The notes: generated by a model not told the origin, from the letters alone. DNA of 64,000 nt from Aquabacterium sp. (GCA_030654395.1 JAURXM010000020.1:29031-93030), one strand, 5' to 3'. Shown: positions 28,971 through 39,645, numbered from the stretch's first letter. Numbers and translations: made by a program.

Positions 28971-29165
28971 ATGACTGATGCAATCTGGATTGCCCTCGCC
29001 TTGGTGCTTGTGCTGGAAGGGTTGTTGCCCGCCATCAATCCTGGCGGGTGGCGTCGATTGTTTGAGCAAATCATGCACCTTAACGATCAGCAAATTCGAA
29101 GCGCTGGTTTGGTTAGCATGGTGATTGGTTTGGTTTTTCTTTGGGTGATTCAGGCTACTACTTGA
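28971..29165 (+). CDS. DUF2065 (YjeT-like) small membrane protein
   Basis: Sixty-four residues with two hydrophobic segments (about 4-20 and 44-61) around the conserved LEGLLPAINPGGWRRLFEQI loop. In E. coli the related yjeT also lies just after hflC, upstream of purA, so the position supports the family call. Function is not known. Confidence 0.85.
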   Translation: MTDAIWIALALVLVLEGLLPAINPGGWRRLFEQIMHLNDQQIRSAGLVSMVIGLVFLWVIQATT

Positions 29166-29255
29166 GTCCTGATTCCGCCTGAAGATGGCATTTTTGTGTC
29201 AAATCTTGCCCGTCGCCCTGTAGAATCCCGTTTTTAATCCCCCACTCATTTTCTT

Positions 29256-30449
29256 ATGTCCTCTGCTTGGCTGTTGCCAGAGCACATTGCTGACGTCTTG
29301 CCTGCGCAAGCTCGTCGCCTCGAAGATCTACGCCGCGTCTGGCTTGATGCTGCTCGCCGCTGCGGCTACGAGTTTGTCATGCCGCCGCTGCTTGAGCACA
29401 TCGAATCGCTCTTATCAGGGACTGGCCATGCGCTGGATCTCAAAACTTTCAAGTTGGTGGATCAACTCAGCGGCCGCACTTTGGGTGTGCGTGCAGACTC
29501 GACTCCCCAAGTGGCGCGTATAGACGCACATTTACTCAATCGTGACGGCGTAACGAGGCTTTGCTATTGCGGTCCAGTGCTGCATACACGACCAGTCAGC
29601 CCACATGCGAGTCGTGAGCCACTGCAACTGGGCGCAGAAATCTACGGACACGCTGGTTTGGAGGCGGATCTCGAGTCGGCTGAATTGGCGCTTGACGGTT
29701 TGGTTTCAACTGGCCTGACCGGCTTGGTCTTAGATCTTGCTGATGTGCGTTTGCTCAATGGTGTTCTAGCCGGTTTGGGCATCGCTGCTTTGGACAAAGC
29801 CACGCATGAAGCCGTTGTGTCAGCCTTGACCAGTAAAGATGTTGCAGCGTTACGTGATTTGGCAACCCAGGGTACTTTGGCTTCGATCCCTGAGGCAGCC
29901 GAGGTTTTGGTTCGCATGACAACACTGTTCGGGGACGATGCTGTATTGTTAGAAGCACGTTCAGTGCTGCCTAAAAATCAATTGGTTGATGCTGCCCTGA
30001 ATGATCTGGCTTGGTTGGCTGGGCACTTGAGACAGACCCAGCCTAGTGTTACCGTTGGCTTTGACTTATCTGATTTCAGCGGTTTTGCCTACTACAGTGG
30101 AACCCGCTTTGCTGTCTACGCAAAGGGGTACGCCGATGCGTTAGTCCGTGGTGGTCGGTACGATGAGGTCGGTGCAGTGTTTGGTAGGCGGCGCCCGGCA
30201 GTGGGTTTTAGCCTCGACTTGAAAATTTTGGCTGATTTGTTAGCTGGGCTCAATGGCCTAGTCAAGCATTCGGCTATTTGCGCCCCTTGGGGCGAAGATC
30301 CAGCCTTGCGAGTTGCTGTGCGCACCTTGCGAGAGCAGGGACACACAGTCGTGTGGGCACTGCCTGGACATGAACATGACGCCCAAGAATTTGACTGTGA
30401 TCGCGAACTAGCGATGGTCGATGGACGCTGGTCGGTACGCGCGCTCTGA
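29256..30449 (+). CDS. hisZ: ATP phosphoribosyltransferase regulatory subunit HisZ
   Basis: HisRS-like protein without aminoacylation activity that activates the short form of HisG in the first step of histidine synthesis. The 397-residue product starts MSSAWLLPEHIADVLPAQ and keeps the class II fold marks LLSGTGHALDLKTFKLVD and GVRADSTPQVARIDAH, but lacks the anticodon-binding domain of HisS. It stands apart from any his operon, between hflC/DUF2065 and purA, the usual place in betaproteobacteria. A short-form hisG elsewhere in the genome is expected. Confidence 0.94.
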   Translation: MSSAWLLPEHIADVLPAQARRLEDLRRVWLDAARRCGYEFVMPPLLEHIESLLSGTGHALDLKTFKLVDQLSGRTLGVRADSTPQVARIDAHLLNRDGVTRLCYCGPVLHTRPVSPHASREPLQLGAEIYGHAGLEADLESAELALDGLVSTGLTGLVLDLADVRLLNGVLAGLGIAALDKATHEAVVSALTSKDVAALRDLATQGTLASIPEAAEVLVRMTTLFGDDAVLLEARSVLPKNQLVDAALNDLAWLAGHLRQTQPSVTVGFDLSDFSGFAYYSGTRFAVYAKGYADALVRGGRYDEVGAVFGRRRPAVGFSLDLKILADLLAGLNGLVKHSAICAPWGEDPALRVAVRTLREQGHTVVWALPGHEHDAQEFDCDRELAMVDGRWSVRAL

Positions 30450-30483
30450 GCGGATCGATCCCCTATTTGCGAAACAGGAATAA

Positions 30484-31842
<1,359 letters not shown>

Positions 31843-31892
31843 TGCTTGTGCCGCATTCATCTCCCTACAGTACGCCCGCAAAAGGAACGGCC

Positions 31893-32414
31893 ATGATCAC
31901 TGACGACGGCAAGCATCTGTATGTGTCTTGGGAAGAGTACCACCAGCTGATCGAGCGTCTTGCGCTGAAGGTTCACGCCTCAGGTTGGGAGTTTGATCAA
32001 ATTCTGTGCTTGGCGCGTGGTGGCATGCGCCCCGGCGACATGCTTTCCCGTATTTTTGATCGCCCGCTGGGCATCATGTCGACAAGCTCATACCGCGACG
32101 ACGGCGGGACACTGCAAGGCCGTCTAGATATGGCTAAATACATCACCATGCCAAAGGGTGAGTTGGCTGGGCGGGTATTGTTAGTCGATGATTTGGCTGA
32201 CTCTGGTGTGACACTCAGGGCGGTTGTAGACCGTTTGCGCAGCATGCCGGCAATTGTTGAATTGAGATCGGCTGTGATATGGGTGAAGGGAGTGTCGACC
32301 TACGCCCCGGATTTCTATGTGGAATCCTTGCCTACCAGCCCGTGGATTCATCAGCCTTTTGAGGAATACGACAACATCAGGCCCGATGCCTTAAAAAGGC
32401 GAGTTAAGGTCTAA
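31893..32414 (+). CDS. Phosphoribosyltransferase family protein
   Basis: A type I PRTase of 173 residues. The PRPP-binding motif is VLLVDDLADSGVTL, and the N-terminal part holds ILCLARGGMRPGDMLSRIF, the PPi-binding loop. The closest named relatives are xanthine/hypoxanthine-guanine phosphoribosyltransferases (Gpt/Hpt type), so purine salvage is the reasonable guess given the purA neighbour, but the base specificity is not readable. ATG 31893 has AAAGGA seven bases upstream; starts at 31839/31842 would overlap the purA stop. A terminator follows at once. Confidence 0.85.
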   Translation: MITDDGKHLYVSWEEYHQLIERLALKVHASGWEFDQILCLARGGMRPGDMLSRIFDRPLGIMSTSSYRDDGGTLQGRLDMAKYITMPKGELAGRVLLVDDLADSGVTLRAVVDRLRSMPAIVELRSAVIWVKGVSTYAPDFYVESLPTSPWIHQPFEEYDNIRPDALKRRVKV

Positions 32415-32443
32415 AAAAAGGCAACCATTTGGTTGCTTTTTTA
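32413..32443 (+). terminator. Intrinsic terminator ending the rlmN-to-PRTase run
   Basis: GCAACC at 32421-32426 pairs with GGTTGC at 32431-32436 across a 4-base loop, extended by an A run before and a 6-base T run after. It closes the long plus-strand block. Confidence 0.85.
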
Positions 32444-32463
32444 TTGGCATTGATACGATAAAG

Positions 32464-32498
32464 AAAAAAGCCGCTTGATACTTGATCAAGCGGCTTTT
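32464..32498 (-). terminator. Intrinsic terminator of the first tRNA-Leu
   Basis: A 10-bp perfect stem (GCCGCTTGAT at 32470-32479, ATCAAGCGGC at 32485-32494). Read on the minus strand it is followed by TTTTTT, directly downstream of the tRNA 3' end. The same stem recurs at 32895-32919. Confidence 0.85.
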
Positions 32499-32503
32499 AA
32501 ATT

Positions 32504-32588
<85 letters not shown>

Positions 32589-32593
32589 AGGTG

Positions 32594-32629
32594 CTCTGCA
32601 TGAAATTTATTTCATTTTCTGCAGAGAGC
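32594..32629 (-). promoter_or_regulatory. Palindromic 5' leader of tRNA-Leu copy 1
   Basis: Near-perfect inverted repeat between promoter and tRNA: TGCAGAG-type arms of seven bases with an inner ATGAAAT/ATTTCAT pair. As RNA it would form a long hairpin just before the RNase P cleavage site. I see no similar structure before copy 2. Confidence 0.4.
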
Positions 32630-32632
32630 GAA

Positions 32633-32641
32633 ACTATAGCA
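32633..32641 (-). promoter_or_regulatory. Extended -10 promoter for tRNA-Leu copy 1
   Basis: On the minus strand TGC-TATAGT forms an extended -10 element about 45 bases before the mature tRNA. No strong -35 hexamer is visible at the normal distance. Confidence 0.5.
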
Positions 32642-32887
32642 TGAATTCATGCCTGTAGCATCTTCCTTGTTTTGATTTTGCACTGAAGCAGTGACGGCGA
32701 GAGTTTGATCTGTTTATTCGACTGCGCGCAGATGAAAAGGTGTAGCCTGAGTAAAAGGCGGCAAGATTGATGATGAGATCAAAACCATGTCTGTATGCGG
32801 TTTGTGGGCGCGATTCAAGGCCGGAAGGCTTTGCGGCATCCTGTGCTCGGCGCCTGTTCAATGGTATGCCCAAAGCTTGTCGAGCAA
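32642..32887. other. Non-coding stretch between the two tRNA-Leu cassettes
   Basis: The gap between the tRNA genes totals about 340 bases, including the leader, promoter and terminator listed separately. In the remaining 246 bases I see no convincing reading frame, repeat or structured RNA; the open frames that cross it run into the tRNA sequences and have no family resemblance. Confidence 0.5.
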
Positions 32888-32923
32888 GAAAAAAGCCGCT
32901 TGATGAATAATCAAGCGGCTTTT
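32888..32923 (-). terminator. Intrinsic terminator of the second tRNA-Leu
   Basis: GCCGCTTGAT at 32895-32904 and ATCAAGCGGC at 32910-32919 form a 10-bp stem identical to that of the copy 1 terminator but with a different 5-base loop; T run on the minus strand. Confidence 0.85.
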
Positions 32924-32927
32924 CAAT

Positions 32928-33012
<85 letters not shown>

Positions 33013-33085
33013 AGGTACTTTTTACGCCTTTAACCACAAGTGCGCTTTTTTGAAAAAATGCACGTCGTCATCAGCGAAGAGCTTG

Positions 33086-33115
33086 ATTCTACCATCAAAA
33101 TAAGACCTATGACAA
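33086..33115 (-). promoter_or_regulatory. Sigma-70 promoter for tRNA-Leu copy 2, overlapping the rnr start
   Basis: Minus-strand TTGTCA (33115-33110) and TAGAAT (33091-33086) with an 18-base spacer, 74 bases before the mature tRNA. The -35 lies on the ATGACAACC that I take as the rnr start codon, so tRNA and rnr transcription must interfere or be co-ordinated. Confidence 0.65.
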
Positions 33116-35466
33116 CCACACCTCAGCAATTCGTGAACCCCATGGGTGAGATCACCGGCATTGTCCAAGGACACCGTGATGGCCATGGCTTTGTGCAGAC
33201 CGACGACGGCGAAGTCACTGTATTTCTGCCGCAGCAAGAAATGCGGGCGGTGATGCACCGCGATCGCATCAGGGTGCGTATCGTGCGGTCAGACCGACGA
33301 GGGCGCCCAGAGGGAGCTGTCTTGGAGATCATCGATCGCAGCAAGACGCCCATTATTGGTCGGCTGCTGCATGAGGGGGGGGCTTGGCTCGTTGCACCAG
33401 AAGATCGGCGCTTCGGGCAAGATATCTTGATTCCTGCTAAGGCAACGGCCAATGCTGAGGCTGGGCAGGTTGTGGCTGTTGAGCTAACCGAGCAGCCCTC
33501 GTTGAGCGCGCAACCTGTTGGAAAAGTGGTCGAGGTGCTGGGCGGAATCGACGACCCCGGCATGGAAATTGAGATCGCGGTGCGTAAATACGAGGTGCCC
33601 CATCGTTTTAGTGATGATGTTTTGGCGCAAGCTGCCAAGCTGCCGGACAAGCTTCGGGCCGTCGACAAGAAAGGGCGGATTGATCTTAGCGATGTGGCGT
33701 TGGTCACTATCGACGGCGAAGATGCGCGTGACTTCGATGACGCTGTGTATTGTCAGCCAGCCACGGTAGGCCGCTCTAAAGCACCAAACGCATGGCGCTT
33801 GCTTGTGGCTATTGCAGACGTCAGTCACTACGTCAAGCCAGGGGAGCCGCTGGACCGTGATGCATATGAGCGAGCGACCTCGGTGTATTTTCCTCGGCGT
33901 GTGATTCCCATGCTGCCGGAAAAACTTTCCAATGGCTTGTGCTCTCTGAATCCCGAGGTTGAGCGTTTGTCGATGGTGTGTGACATGCTGGTCACGCATG
34001 AGGGGGATGTGCACGCTTACCAGTTCTATCCTGCCGTCATCAACTCACACGCGCGATTTACCTACACCGAAGTGGCCGCCATATTGGCTAACACGCGCGG
34101 GCCTGAGGCTCAAAAGCGGGATGAATTGGTGCCGCATCTGTTGCACTTGCACGAGGTCTACAGGGCTTTGCTCAAGGCGCGAGCGAGTCGAGGGGCAATT
34201 GACTTTGATACGACGGAAACCCAGATTGTTTGCGATGACAATGGCCGCATTGCGAAGATCATCCCTCGCGTCAGAACCGAGGCTCACAAGCTGATTGAGG
34301 AGGCCATGCTGGCGGCAAACGTTTGTTCAGCCGACTTCATCATGCGTGCGAAGCACCCGTCGCTGTATCGCGTACACGAGGGCCCCACGCCCGAAAAGTG
34401 CACGCTGCTGAAGAGTTACCTCAAGGCGTTGGGCTTGGGGCTGAGTATCGGGGATGAGCCTACGCCAGGCGATTTCCAATCGATCGCCAAGGCGACTAAA
34501 GACAGGCCGGATGCCATTCAGATCCACACCATGCTGTTGAGGTCAATGCAGCAAGCGATCTACACGCCGACAAACAGCGGGCACTTTGGTTTGGCTTACG
34601 AGGCCTACACCCACTTCACAAGCCCAATTCGCCGCTATCCAGATCTGCTGGTTCATCGTGTTATCAAGGCGCTACTTGGTAGTGGTCGCTACGGTTTGAA
34701 GCTGCCGCCTGTACAGCATTCAGTAGGGCGCTTCAAACGCAAGCCGGGTGCTGCTCAAGGCTTGCCTGCCAAAGGCTTACCCGTCGCCCCGACAAAGGCA
34801 TCTTCTAGGCTCAAATTACCCCCCGAGGAAGCTGCGGCGTGGGAGACGGTTGGTATTCATTGCAGTGCAAATGAGCGCCGGGCGGATGAGGCTTCGCGTG
34901 ATGTAGAGGCTTGGCTCAAGTGCATGTTCATGCGTGAGCGCTTAGGTGAAGAGTACGGTGGCACCGTGAGCTCAGCAACCAGCTTCGGGTTGTTTGTTCA
35001 GCTTGATGGGCTCTATGTTGAAGGGCTCATTCACATAACTGAGCTGGGTGGCGAGTACTACCGGTTTGATGATGCTAGGCAAGAATTGCGCGGTGAGCGC
35101 AGTGGTGTGCGTTATGGCATCGGCACGCGTGTTCGTGTCCAAGTGAGTCGCGTCGATCTGGATTCACGCAAGATCGACTTCCGGATGATCAAGGAAGGTG
35201 TTGAGCTGAAGCCTCTTGGGCAGCAAGCTGCCCGCAAGCGAGGAAGGGGCAGCGAGTCAGCTCAGGATGAGTTGGCCAGCACGCAGTTGGCGGATAGGGA
35301 TGCCAAGCGCGCAACCAAGTCTGCAAGGCAGTCCGGTGCTAGTAAGGTGCCTTCCGTGAGTCCCGTGGCGGTGCGGGTTGCGCATGCTGTAGCAGGGAAG
35401 GCCTCTGCTAAAAAGCCTGCAGGGAAGAAGAGTGGAGCGAAAGCCAAAGCGAAGCTTAAGCGCTGA
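33109..35466 (+). CDS. rnr: Ribonuclease R
   Basis: Processive 3'-5' exoribonuclease that degrades structured RNA and takes part in rRNA and tmRNA quality control. The 785-residue product has N-terminal cold-shock-like OB domains (GIVQGHRDGHGFVQTDDG), the RNB catalytic domain with VTIDGEDARDFDDAVYC and TSPIRRYPDLLVHR, an S1 domain (GTVSSATSFGLFVQLDGLYVEGL) and a Lys/Ala-rich basic tail (about 80 residues), which in this family aids RNA duplex unwinding. ATG 33109 was chosen; ATG 33058 and GTG 33040 are further upstream in frame and lack good ribosome-binding sites. rlmB, the common downstream partner, is absent. Confidence 0.95.
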   Translation: MTTTPQQFVNPMGEITGIVQGHRDGHGFVQTDDGEVTVFLPQQEMRAVMHRDRIRVRIVRSDRRGRPEGAVLEIIDRSKTPIIGRLLHEGGAWLVAPEDRRFGQDILIPAKATANAEAGQVVAVELTEQPSLSAQPVGKVVEVLGGIDDPGMEIEIAVRKYEVPHRFSDDVLAQAAKLPDKLRAVDKKGRIDLSDVALVTIDGEDARDFDDAVYCQPATVGRSKAPNAWRLLVAIADVSHYVKPGEPLDRDAYERATSVYFPRRVIPMLPEKLSNGLCSLNPEVERLSMVCDMLVTHEGDVHAYQFYPAVINSHARFTYTEVAAILANTRGPEAQKRDELVPHLLHLHEVYRALLKARASRGAIDFDTTETQIVCDDNGRIAKIIPRVRTEAHKLIEEAMLAANVCSADFIMRAKHPSLYRVHEGPTPEKCTLLKSYLKALGLGLSIGDEPTPGDFQSIAKATKDRPDAIQIHTMLLRSMQQAIYTPTNSGHFGLAYEAYTHFTSPIRRYPDLLVHRVIKALLGSGRYGLKLPPVQHSVGRFKRKPGAAQGLPAKGLPVAPTKASSRLKLPPEEAAAWETVGIHCSANERRADEASRDVEAWLKCMFMRERLGEEYGGTVSSATSFGLFVQLDGLYVEGLIHITELGGEYYRFDDARQELRGERSGVRYGIGTRVRVQVSRVDLDSRKIDFRMIKEGVELKPLGQQAARKRGRGSESAQDELASTQLADRDAKRATKSARQSGASKVPSVSPVAVRVAHAVAGKASAKKPAGKKSGAKAKAKLKR

Positions 35467-35497
35467 CTGCATGTGTGTCGATCTGGTCAGGGGCGGT

Positions 35498-35526
35498 TTG
35501 ATTCCGGGTGTTTTTCATGCTAGAAT
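35498..35526 (+). promoter_or_regulatory. Strong sigma-70 promoter of the rpsB operon
   Basis: TTGATT at 35498-35503 and TAGAAT at 35521-35526 with a 17-base spacer; transcription would begin near 35533, giving an rpsB leader of about 120 bases. Confidence 0.8.
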
Positions 35527-35532
35527 CCTCGG

Positions 35533-35656
35533 GTTATTCCCGAAATACTTCAGGAAAACATACCCGCGAAGCCGGCAATCCAAGGTGTCGCATCATCCCA
35601 AGCTTTGGGTCGGTGAGATCTCTGTCGGCTTCTAGACGTAACCTCTGGAGCATTCC
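35533..35656 (+). promoter_or_regulatory. Structured 5' leader of rpsB
   Basis: Untranslated leader with several short stems: TCGGG/CCCGA right at the 5' end, and CCAA/TTGG around 35599-35609. S2 autogenously represses rpsB-tsf in E. coli through its leader; whether this leader does the same is inference from position only. Confidence 0.45.
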
Positions 35657-36406
35657 ATGTCTGTATCCATGCGCGAAATGCTGGAAGCCGGTGTCCATTT
35701 CGGTCACCAAACACGCTTCTGGAACCCTAAGATGGCCCCGTATATTTTCGGCCATCGCAATAAAATCCACATTATCAACCTCGAAAAGACGCAGCCTGCG
35801 TTCGAAGAGGCTCTGAAGTTCGTTCGCCAGTTGTCGGCACGTCGCGGCACCGTCATGATGGTTGGCACGAAGCGCCAGGCACGTGACACGGTGGCGATCG
35901 AGGCTGCACGCGCTGGTGTTCCTTTTGTGAATCAGCGTTGGTTGGGCGGTTTGCTGACGAACTTCAAGACAGTGAAAGGCTCGATCAAAAAGCTGAAGGA
36001 CTTGCAAGTTCAAGTTGACGGCGGTCTTGATAGTCTGAAGAAAAAAGAAGGCCTGCTGTTTCAGCGTGAATTGGCTAAGCTCGAAAAAGATATCGGCGGC
36101 ATCCAGGACATGAGTACCTTGCCTGACGCTATATTTGTGATCGACGTTGGCTACCATAAAATTGCCATCGCAGAAGCCAAAAAGTTGGGCATTCCTGTCA
36201 TCGGCGTGGTTGATACCAATCACTCGCCTGAAGGCATCGATTATGTGATTCCAGGTAACGATGACTCATCCAAGGCTGTTGCGTTGTACGCCAAAGCAGT
36301 GGCTGATGCCATTCTTGAAGGCCGTGCCAATGCTGTGAACGAAGTTGTGACTGCTGTGGCCGATGCCGGTGGTGACGAATTCGTGGAAGTTAACGAAGCT
36401 GCTTAA
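35657..36406 (+). CDS. rpsB: 30S ribosomal protein S2
   Basis: Structural protein of the small subunit, bound near the mRNA exit side. The 249-residue product begins [24 protein letters not shown], the standard S2 opening, and contains [19 protein letters not shown] and [27 protein letters not shown]. First gene of the rpsB-tsf-pyrH-frr block. Confidence 0.98.
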   Translation: MSVSMREMLEAGVHFGHQTRFWNPKMAPYIFGHRNKIHIINLEKTQPAFEEALKFVRQLSARRGTVMMVGTKRQARDTVAIEAARAGVPFVNQRWLGGLLTNFKTVKGSIKKLKDLQVQVDGGLDSLKKKEGLLFQRELAKLEKDIGGIQDMSTLPDAIFVIDVGYHKIAIAEAKKLGIPVIGVVDTNHSPEGIDYVIPGNDDSSKAVALYAKAVADAILEGRANAVNEVVTAVADAGGDEFVEVNEAA

Positions 36407-36426
36407 GGCCTCTTTGACTTAGCAAG

Positions 36427-36454
36427 AAGGGGCTGACGATCAGCCCCTTTTTTT
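36427..36454 (+). terminator. Terminator or attenuator between rpsB and tsf
   Basis: GGGGCTGA (36429-36436) pairs with TCAGCCCC (36440-36447) across a 3-base loop and is followed by seven Ts. In E. coli a similar terminator between rpsB and tsf lowers EF-Ts output relative to S2. Confidence 0.85.
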
Positions 36455-36514
36455 CAATCTTATTTTCTTGTGTCGCGGTGATGACATCGCGCATAAATCG
36501 AACGGAGAACACCT

Positions 36515-37390
36515 ATGGTTGCCATCACCGCCAGCATGGTCGCAGAGTTGCGTGCCAAGACTGATGCACCAATGATGGAGTGCAAAAAAGCCTTAACCGA
36601 AGCCTCTGGGGACTTCGAAAAGGCTGAAGAAATTCTGCGTGTCAAGCTTGGCAGCAAAGCGTCCAAGGCTGCTTCACGTGTGACGGCCGAAGGCATTGTC
36701 TCGATCCATATCGAAGGCACCACTGGTGCGCTGATCGAGCTGAATTGCGAAACCGACTTCGTTGGTAAGAATGACGATTTCTTGGGCTTCGGCAAGACAC
36801 TGGCTGAGTTGGTTGCCAAGCAAAATCCTGTTGACGTGACCGCACTGTCGGCAATGGATCTCAATGGCGTGACTGTCGAGGCAACTCGCGCTGCCTTGAT
36901 CGGTAAGATCGGCGAAAACATCACCATTCGCCGTTTCAAGCGCTTCAGCGGCGCAAGCAAGCTTGCTAGTTATCTGCATGGCACACGCATTGGCGTTGTT
37001 GTGGAGTACACGGGTGACGAAGTGGCAGCCAAGGATGTGGCAATGCACATTGCAGCCATGAAGCCTGTGTCGTTGCAAGCGTCTGATGTGCCTGCTGACC
37101 TGATCGAAAAAGAGCGCAGCGTTGCTACAGCAAAGGCTGCCGAATCGGGCAAGCCTGCTGACATCGCAGCCAAGATGATTGAAGGCTCGGTACAGAAGTT
37201 TCTGAAAGAAGTGTCCTTGCTGAATCAGACATTTGTTAAGAACGACAAGCAAACTGTTGAGCAATATCTCAAGTCTGTCAACACATCAGCACAAGGCTTC
37301 ACCATGTACACGGTTGGTGAAGGCATTGAGAAGAAGCAAGAGGATTTTGCTGCTGAAGTGGCCGCCACATTGGCTGCTGCAAAGGGTTAA
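36515..37390 (+). CDS. tsf: Elongation factor Ts
   Basis: Guanine-nucleotide exchange factor for EF-Tu. The 291-residue product has the N-terminal UBA-like module ([34 protein letters not shown]), the core motif [15 protein letters not shown], where the conserved TDFV contacts EF-Tu, and the final [18 protein letters not shown] block. Well-placed CGGAGA precedes the ATG. Confidence 0.98.
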   Translation: MVAITASMVAELRAKTDAPMMECKKALTEASGDFEKAEEILRVKLGSKASKAASRVTAEGIVSIHIEGTTGALIELNCETDFVGKNDDFLGFGKTLAELVAKQNPVDVTALSAMDLNGVTVEATRAALIGKIGENITIRRFKRFSGASKLASYLHGTRIGVVVEYTGDEVAAKDVAMHIAAMKPVSLQASDVPADLIEKERSVATAKAAESGKPADIAAKMIEGSVQKFLKEVSLLNQTFVKNDKQTVEQYLKSVNTSAQGFTMYTVGEGIEKKQEDFAAEVAATLAAAKG

Positions 37391-37406
37391 TTGCCTTATC
37401 AAGCAT

Positions 37407-37429
37407 AAAAAGGGGGCGTAAGCCCCCTT
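37407..37429 (+). terminator. GC stem-loop after tsf, atypical orientation
   Basis: GGGGGC (37412-37417) and GCCCCC (37422-37427) with the loop GTAA. The homopolymer run (AAAAA) lies before the stem on the plus strand, so the U tract would serve a minus-strand transcript. On the tsf transcript it may act as a processing or stability element. A second small hairpin, CCTCG/CGAGG, follows at 37438-37450. Confidence 0.45.
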
Positions 37430-37525
37430 GTGCTGAGCCTCGTTACGAGGTGAGTGGATAGTTAAGTCGCCAAGGGAGAGCCTTGAGCGCTGTTTTCAAA
37501 GAAATCATCACACAAGGATCTTCGC

Positions 37526-38236
37526 ATGCCTGGCTACAAGCGCATCATCTTGAAACTGTCTGGTGAGGCTCTGATGGGTGACGATGCCTACGGCATCAAC
37601 CGCGCGACCATCGTTCGCATGGTCAGAGAAATCCAAGAAGTTACGGCACTGGGTACGCAAGTTGCGGTGGTGATTGGTGGCGGTAACATCTTCCGTGGCG
37701 TAGCCGGTGGCGCCGTTGGTATGGATCGTGCGACAGCGGATTACATGGGTATGTTGGCCACGGTGATGAATTCACTCGCTTTGGCAGACACCATGCGGCA
37801 AGAAGGCATGACTGCACGCGTGATGTCCGCTATCAGCATCGATCAAGTGGTCGAGCCGTATGTTCGCCCTAAGGCGTTGCAGTATTTGGAAGAAGGTAAG
37901 GTTGTCGTTTTCGCTGCGGGGACGGGTAACCCGTTCTTCACAACCGATACGGCTGCGGCATTGCGCGGCGCCGAAATTGGCGCTGAAATCATGCTGAAGG
38001 CGACCAAAGTGGATGGTGTGTATACGGCTGACCCCAAAAAGGATCCTTTGGCCACTCGCTACACAAGCATCACGTTTGACGAGGCCTTGATCAATAAATT
38101 GGAAGTGCTGGATGCGACGGCATTCGCACTTTGTCGTGATCAAAACCTGCCTCTGAAAGTGTTTTCTATATTCAAACCTGGCGCGCTCAAGCGTGTCGTA
38201 TTAGGTGAGGATGAGGGTACGCTGGTGCACGTGTAA
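37526..38236 (+). CDS. pyrH: UMP kinase
   Basis: Phosphorylates UMP to UDP; amino-acid-kinase fold, hexameric, activated by GTP in the family. The 236-residue product reads [15 protein letters not shown] at its start (Lys of the phosphate loop), then [14 protein letters not shown] and the UMP-binding [20 protein letters not shown]. Standard position between tsf and frr. Confidence 0.98.
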   Translation: MPGYKRIILKLSGEALMGDDAYGINRATIVRMVREIQEVTALGTQVAVVIGGGNIFRGVAGGAVGMDRATADYMGMLATVMNSLALADTMRQEGMTARVMSAISIDQVVEPYVRPKALQYLEEGKVVVFAAGTGNPFFTTDTAAALRGAEIGAEIMLKATKVDGVYTADPKKDPLATRYTSITFDEALINKLEVLDATAFALCRDQNLPLKVFSIFKPGALKRVVLGEDEGTLVHV

Positions 38237-38310
38237 ACACCGTCACTGGTTGTTCTGTTTTTTTCTCTTACACGTGTGTATCTATTCGAACCACACGCAC
38301 GGAGCTTTCT

Positions 38311-38871
38311 ATGAGCATTGCAGAAATCAAGAAAAATTCCGAGCATAAAATGCTCCGGTCGATCGAGGCATTCAAAGCCGAATTGGCCAAGATCCGCACC
38401 GGCCGCGCACACCCAGGCATTCTGGATCAAGTGCAGGTTGACTATTACGGTGCGAACGTCCCAATCAGCCAAGTGGCCAATGTGTCCTTGCTCGACGCAC
38501 GTACGATCAGTGTCCAGCCCTGGGAAAAAGGTTTGGGCCCTAAAATCGAAAAGGCCATTCGTGAATCTGGTTTGGGGCTCAATCCAGCCTCGCAAGGCGA
38601 CTTGATTCGGGTGCCCATGCCGGCTTTGACCGAAGAGCGTCGACGCGAGTTGACTAAGGTCGTCAAAAATGCCGGTGAGGATGCCAAGGTCGGTGTTCGC
38701 AATCTGCGACGTGATGCCAACGATCACGCTAAACGATTGCTTAAAGACAAAGAAATCACCGAAGACGATGATCGTCGTTCGCAAGATGATGTTCAAAAGT
38801 TGACTGACAGAACAATCGTCGACATTGACCGTTTGGTTCAAGCAAAAGAGGCGGAAATTCTCGCCGTTTGA
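38311..38871 (+). CDS. frr: Ribosome recycling factor
   Basis: With EF-G, splits post-termination ribosomes. The 186-residue length is canonical. The three-helix bundle is visible with [27 protein letters not shown], the second-domain segment [15 protein letters not shown], and the closing [34 protein letters not shown] precedes the ATG. Confidence 0.98.
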   Translation: MSIAEIKKNSEHKMLRSIEAFKAELAKIRTGRAHPGILDQVQVDYYGANVPISQVANVSLLDARTISVQPWEKGLGPKIEKAIRESGLGLNPASQGDLIRVPMPALTEERRRELTKVVKNAGEDAKVGVRNLRRDANDHAKRLLKDKEITEDDDRRSQDDVQKLTDRTIVDIDRLVQAKEAEILAV

Positions 38872-38892
38872 GGCGAGTGTTCACCTAATGGC

Positions 38893-39645
38893 ATGCTGAT
38901 GGACGCGACATCTCCTCCCGCTCGGGTTCCCCGCCATGTTGCCATCGTGATGGATGGCAATGGCCGCTGGGCCAATAAGCGATTCATGCCACGTGGCATT
39001 GGCCACAAAGCCGGGGTCGATGCCTTGGTGAAGGTCGTTCAGGCTGCGGCGGATCGAGATATTGAATTTCTCACTGTTTTTGCGTTCTCATCAGAGAACT
39101 GGAAACGCCCAGAGGATGAGGTGTCGGGTCTGATGAGTTTGTTGGTTGTTGCCCTGGCCAAGCACCTGCTTAAGCTTCAAGCTGATGGCGTACGTATTCG
39201 TGTCGTCGGTGATTTAACCAAGGTATCAGACAAGGTGCGCCATGCCTTATTGGATGCGCAAGCCAATACGGTTGACAACACCCGGCTTACCTTAACCGTC
39301 GCATTTAACTATGGCGGCCGTTGGGATATCGTTCAGGCTTGTCAGCAAGCCATGCTGGCCGGTATTGAAGGGGATCAGCTCGATGAGGTCACCTTGTCAA
39401 GGTTCATGGCCATGAGTTATGCGCCAGATCCGGATTTGTTTATACGCACAGGAGGGGAGGTGCGGCTATCCAACTTCCTTCTGTGGCAAAGCGCTTATAC
39501 CGAGCTGTGCTTCACTGATTGTCTGTGGCCCGATTTTGATGGTGCAGAACTGGACAAAGCCTTGGCCGATTTTGTCATGCGAGAGCGGCGCTTTGGCGAT
39601 GTTGCTGCCTTAGATGCAGGCACTGCACCCGCCGTTTCGGCTTGA
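38893..39645 (+). CDS. uppS: Isoprenyl (undecaprenyl) diphosphate synthase
   Basis: Cis-prenyltransferase making the C55 lipid carrier for peptidoglycan and LPS. The 250-residue product has the catalytic Asp in HVAIVMDGNGRWANKR, the substrate-binding VFAFSSENWKRP, the segment NYGGRWDI, and PDLFIRTGGEVRLSNFLLWQ with the RxG and SN contacts. Its stop is ten bases before the cdsA ATG, and the cdsA ribosome-binding site overlaps its 3' end. Confidence 0.97.
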   Translation: MLMDATSPPARVPRHVAIVMDGNGRWANKRFMPRGIGHKAGVDALVKVVQAAADRDIEFLTVFAFSSENWKRPEDEVSGLMSLLVVALAKHLLKLQADGVRIRVVGDLTKVSDKVRHALLDAQANTVDNTRLTLTVAFNYGGRWDIVQACQQAMLAGIEGDQLDEVTLSRFMAMSYAPDPDLFIRTGGEVRLSNFLLWQSAYTELCFTDCLWPDFDGAELDKALADFVMRERRFGDVAALDAGTAPAVSA

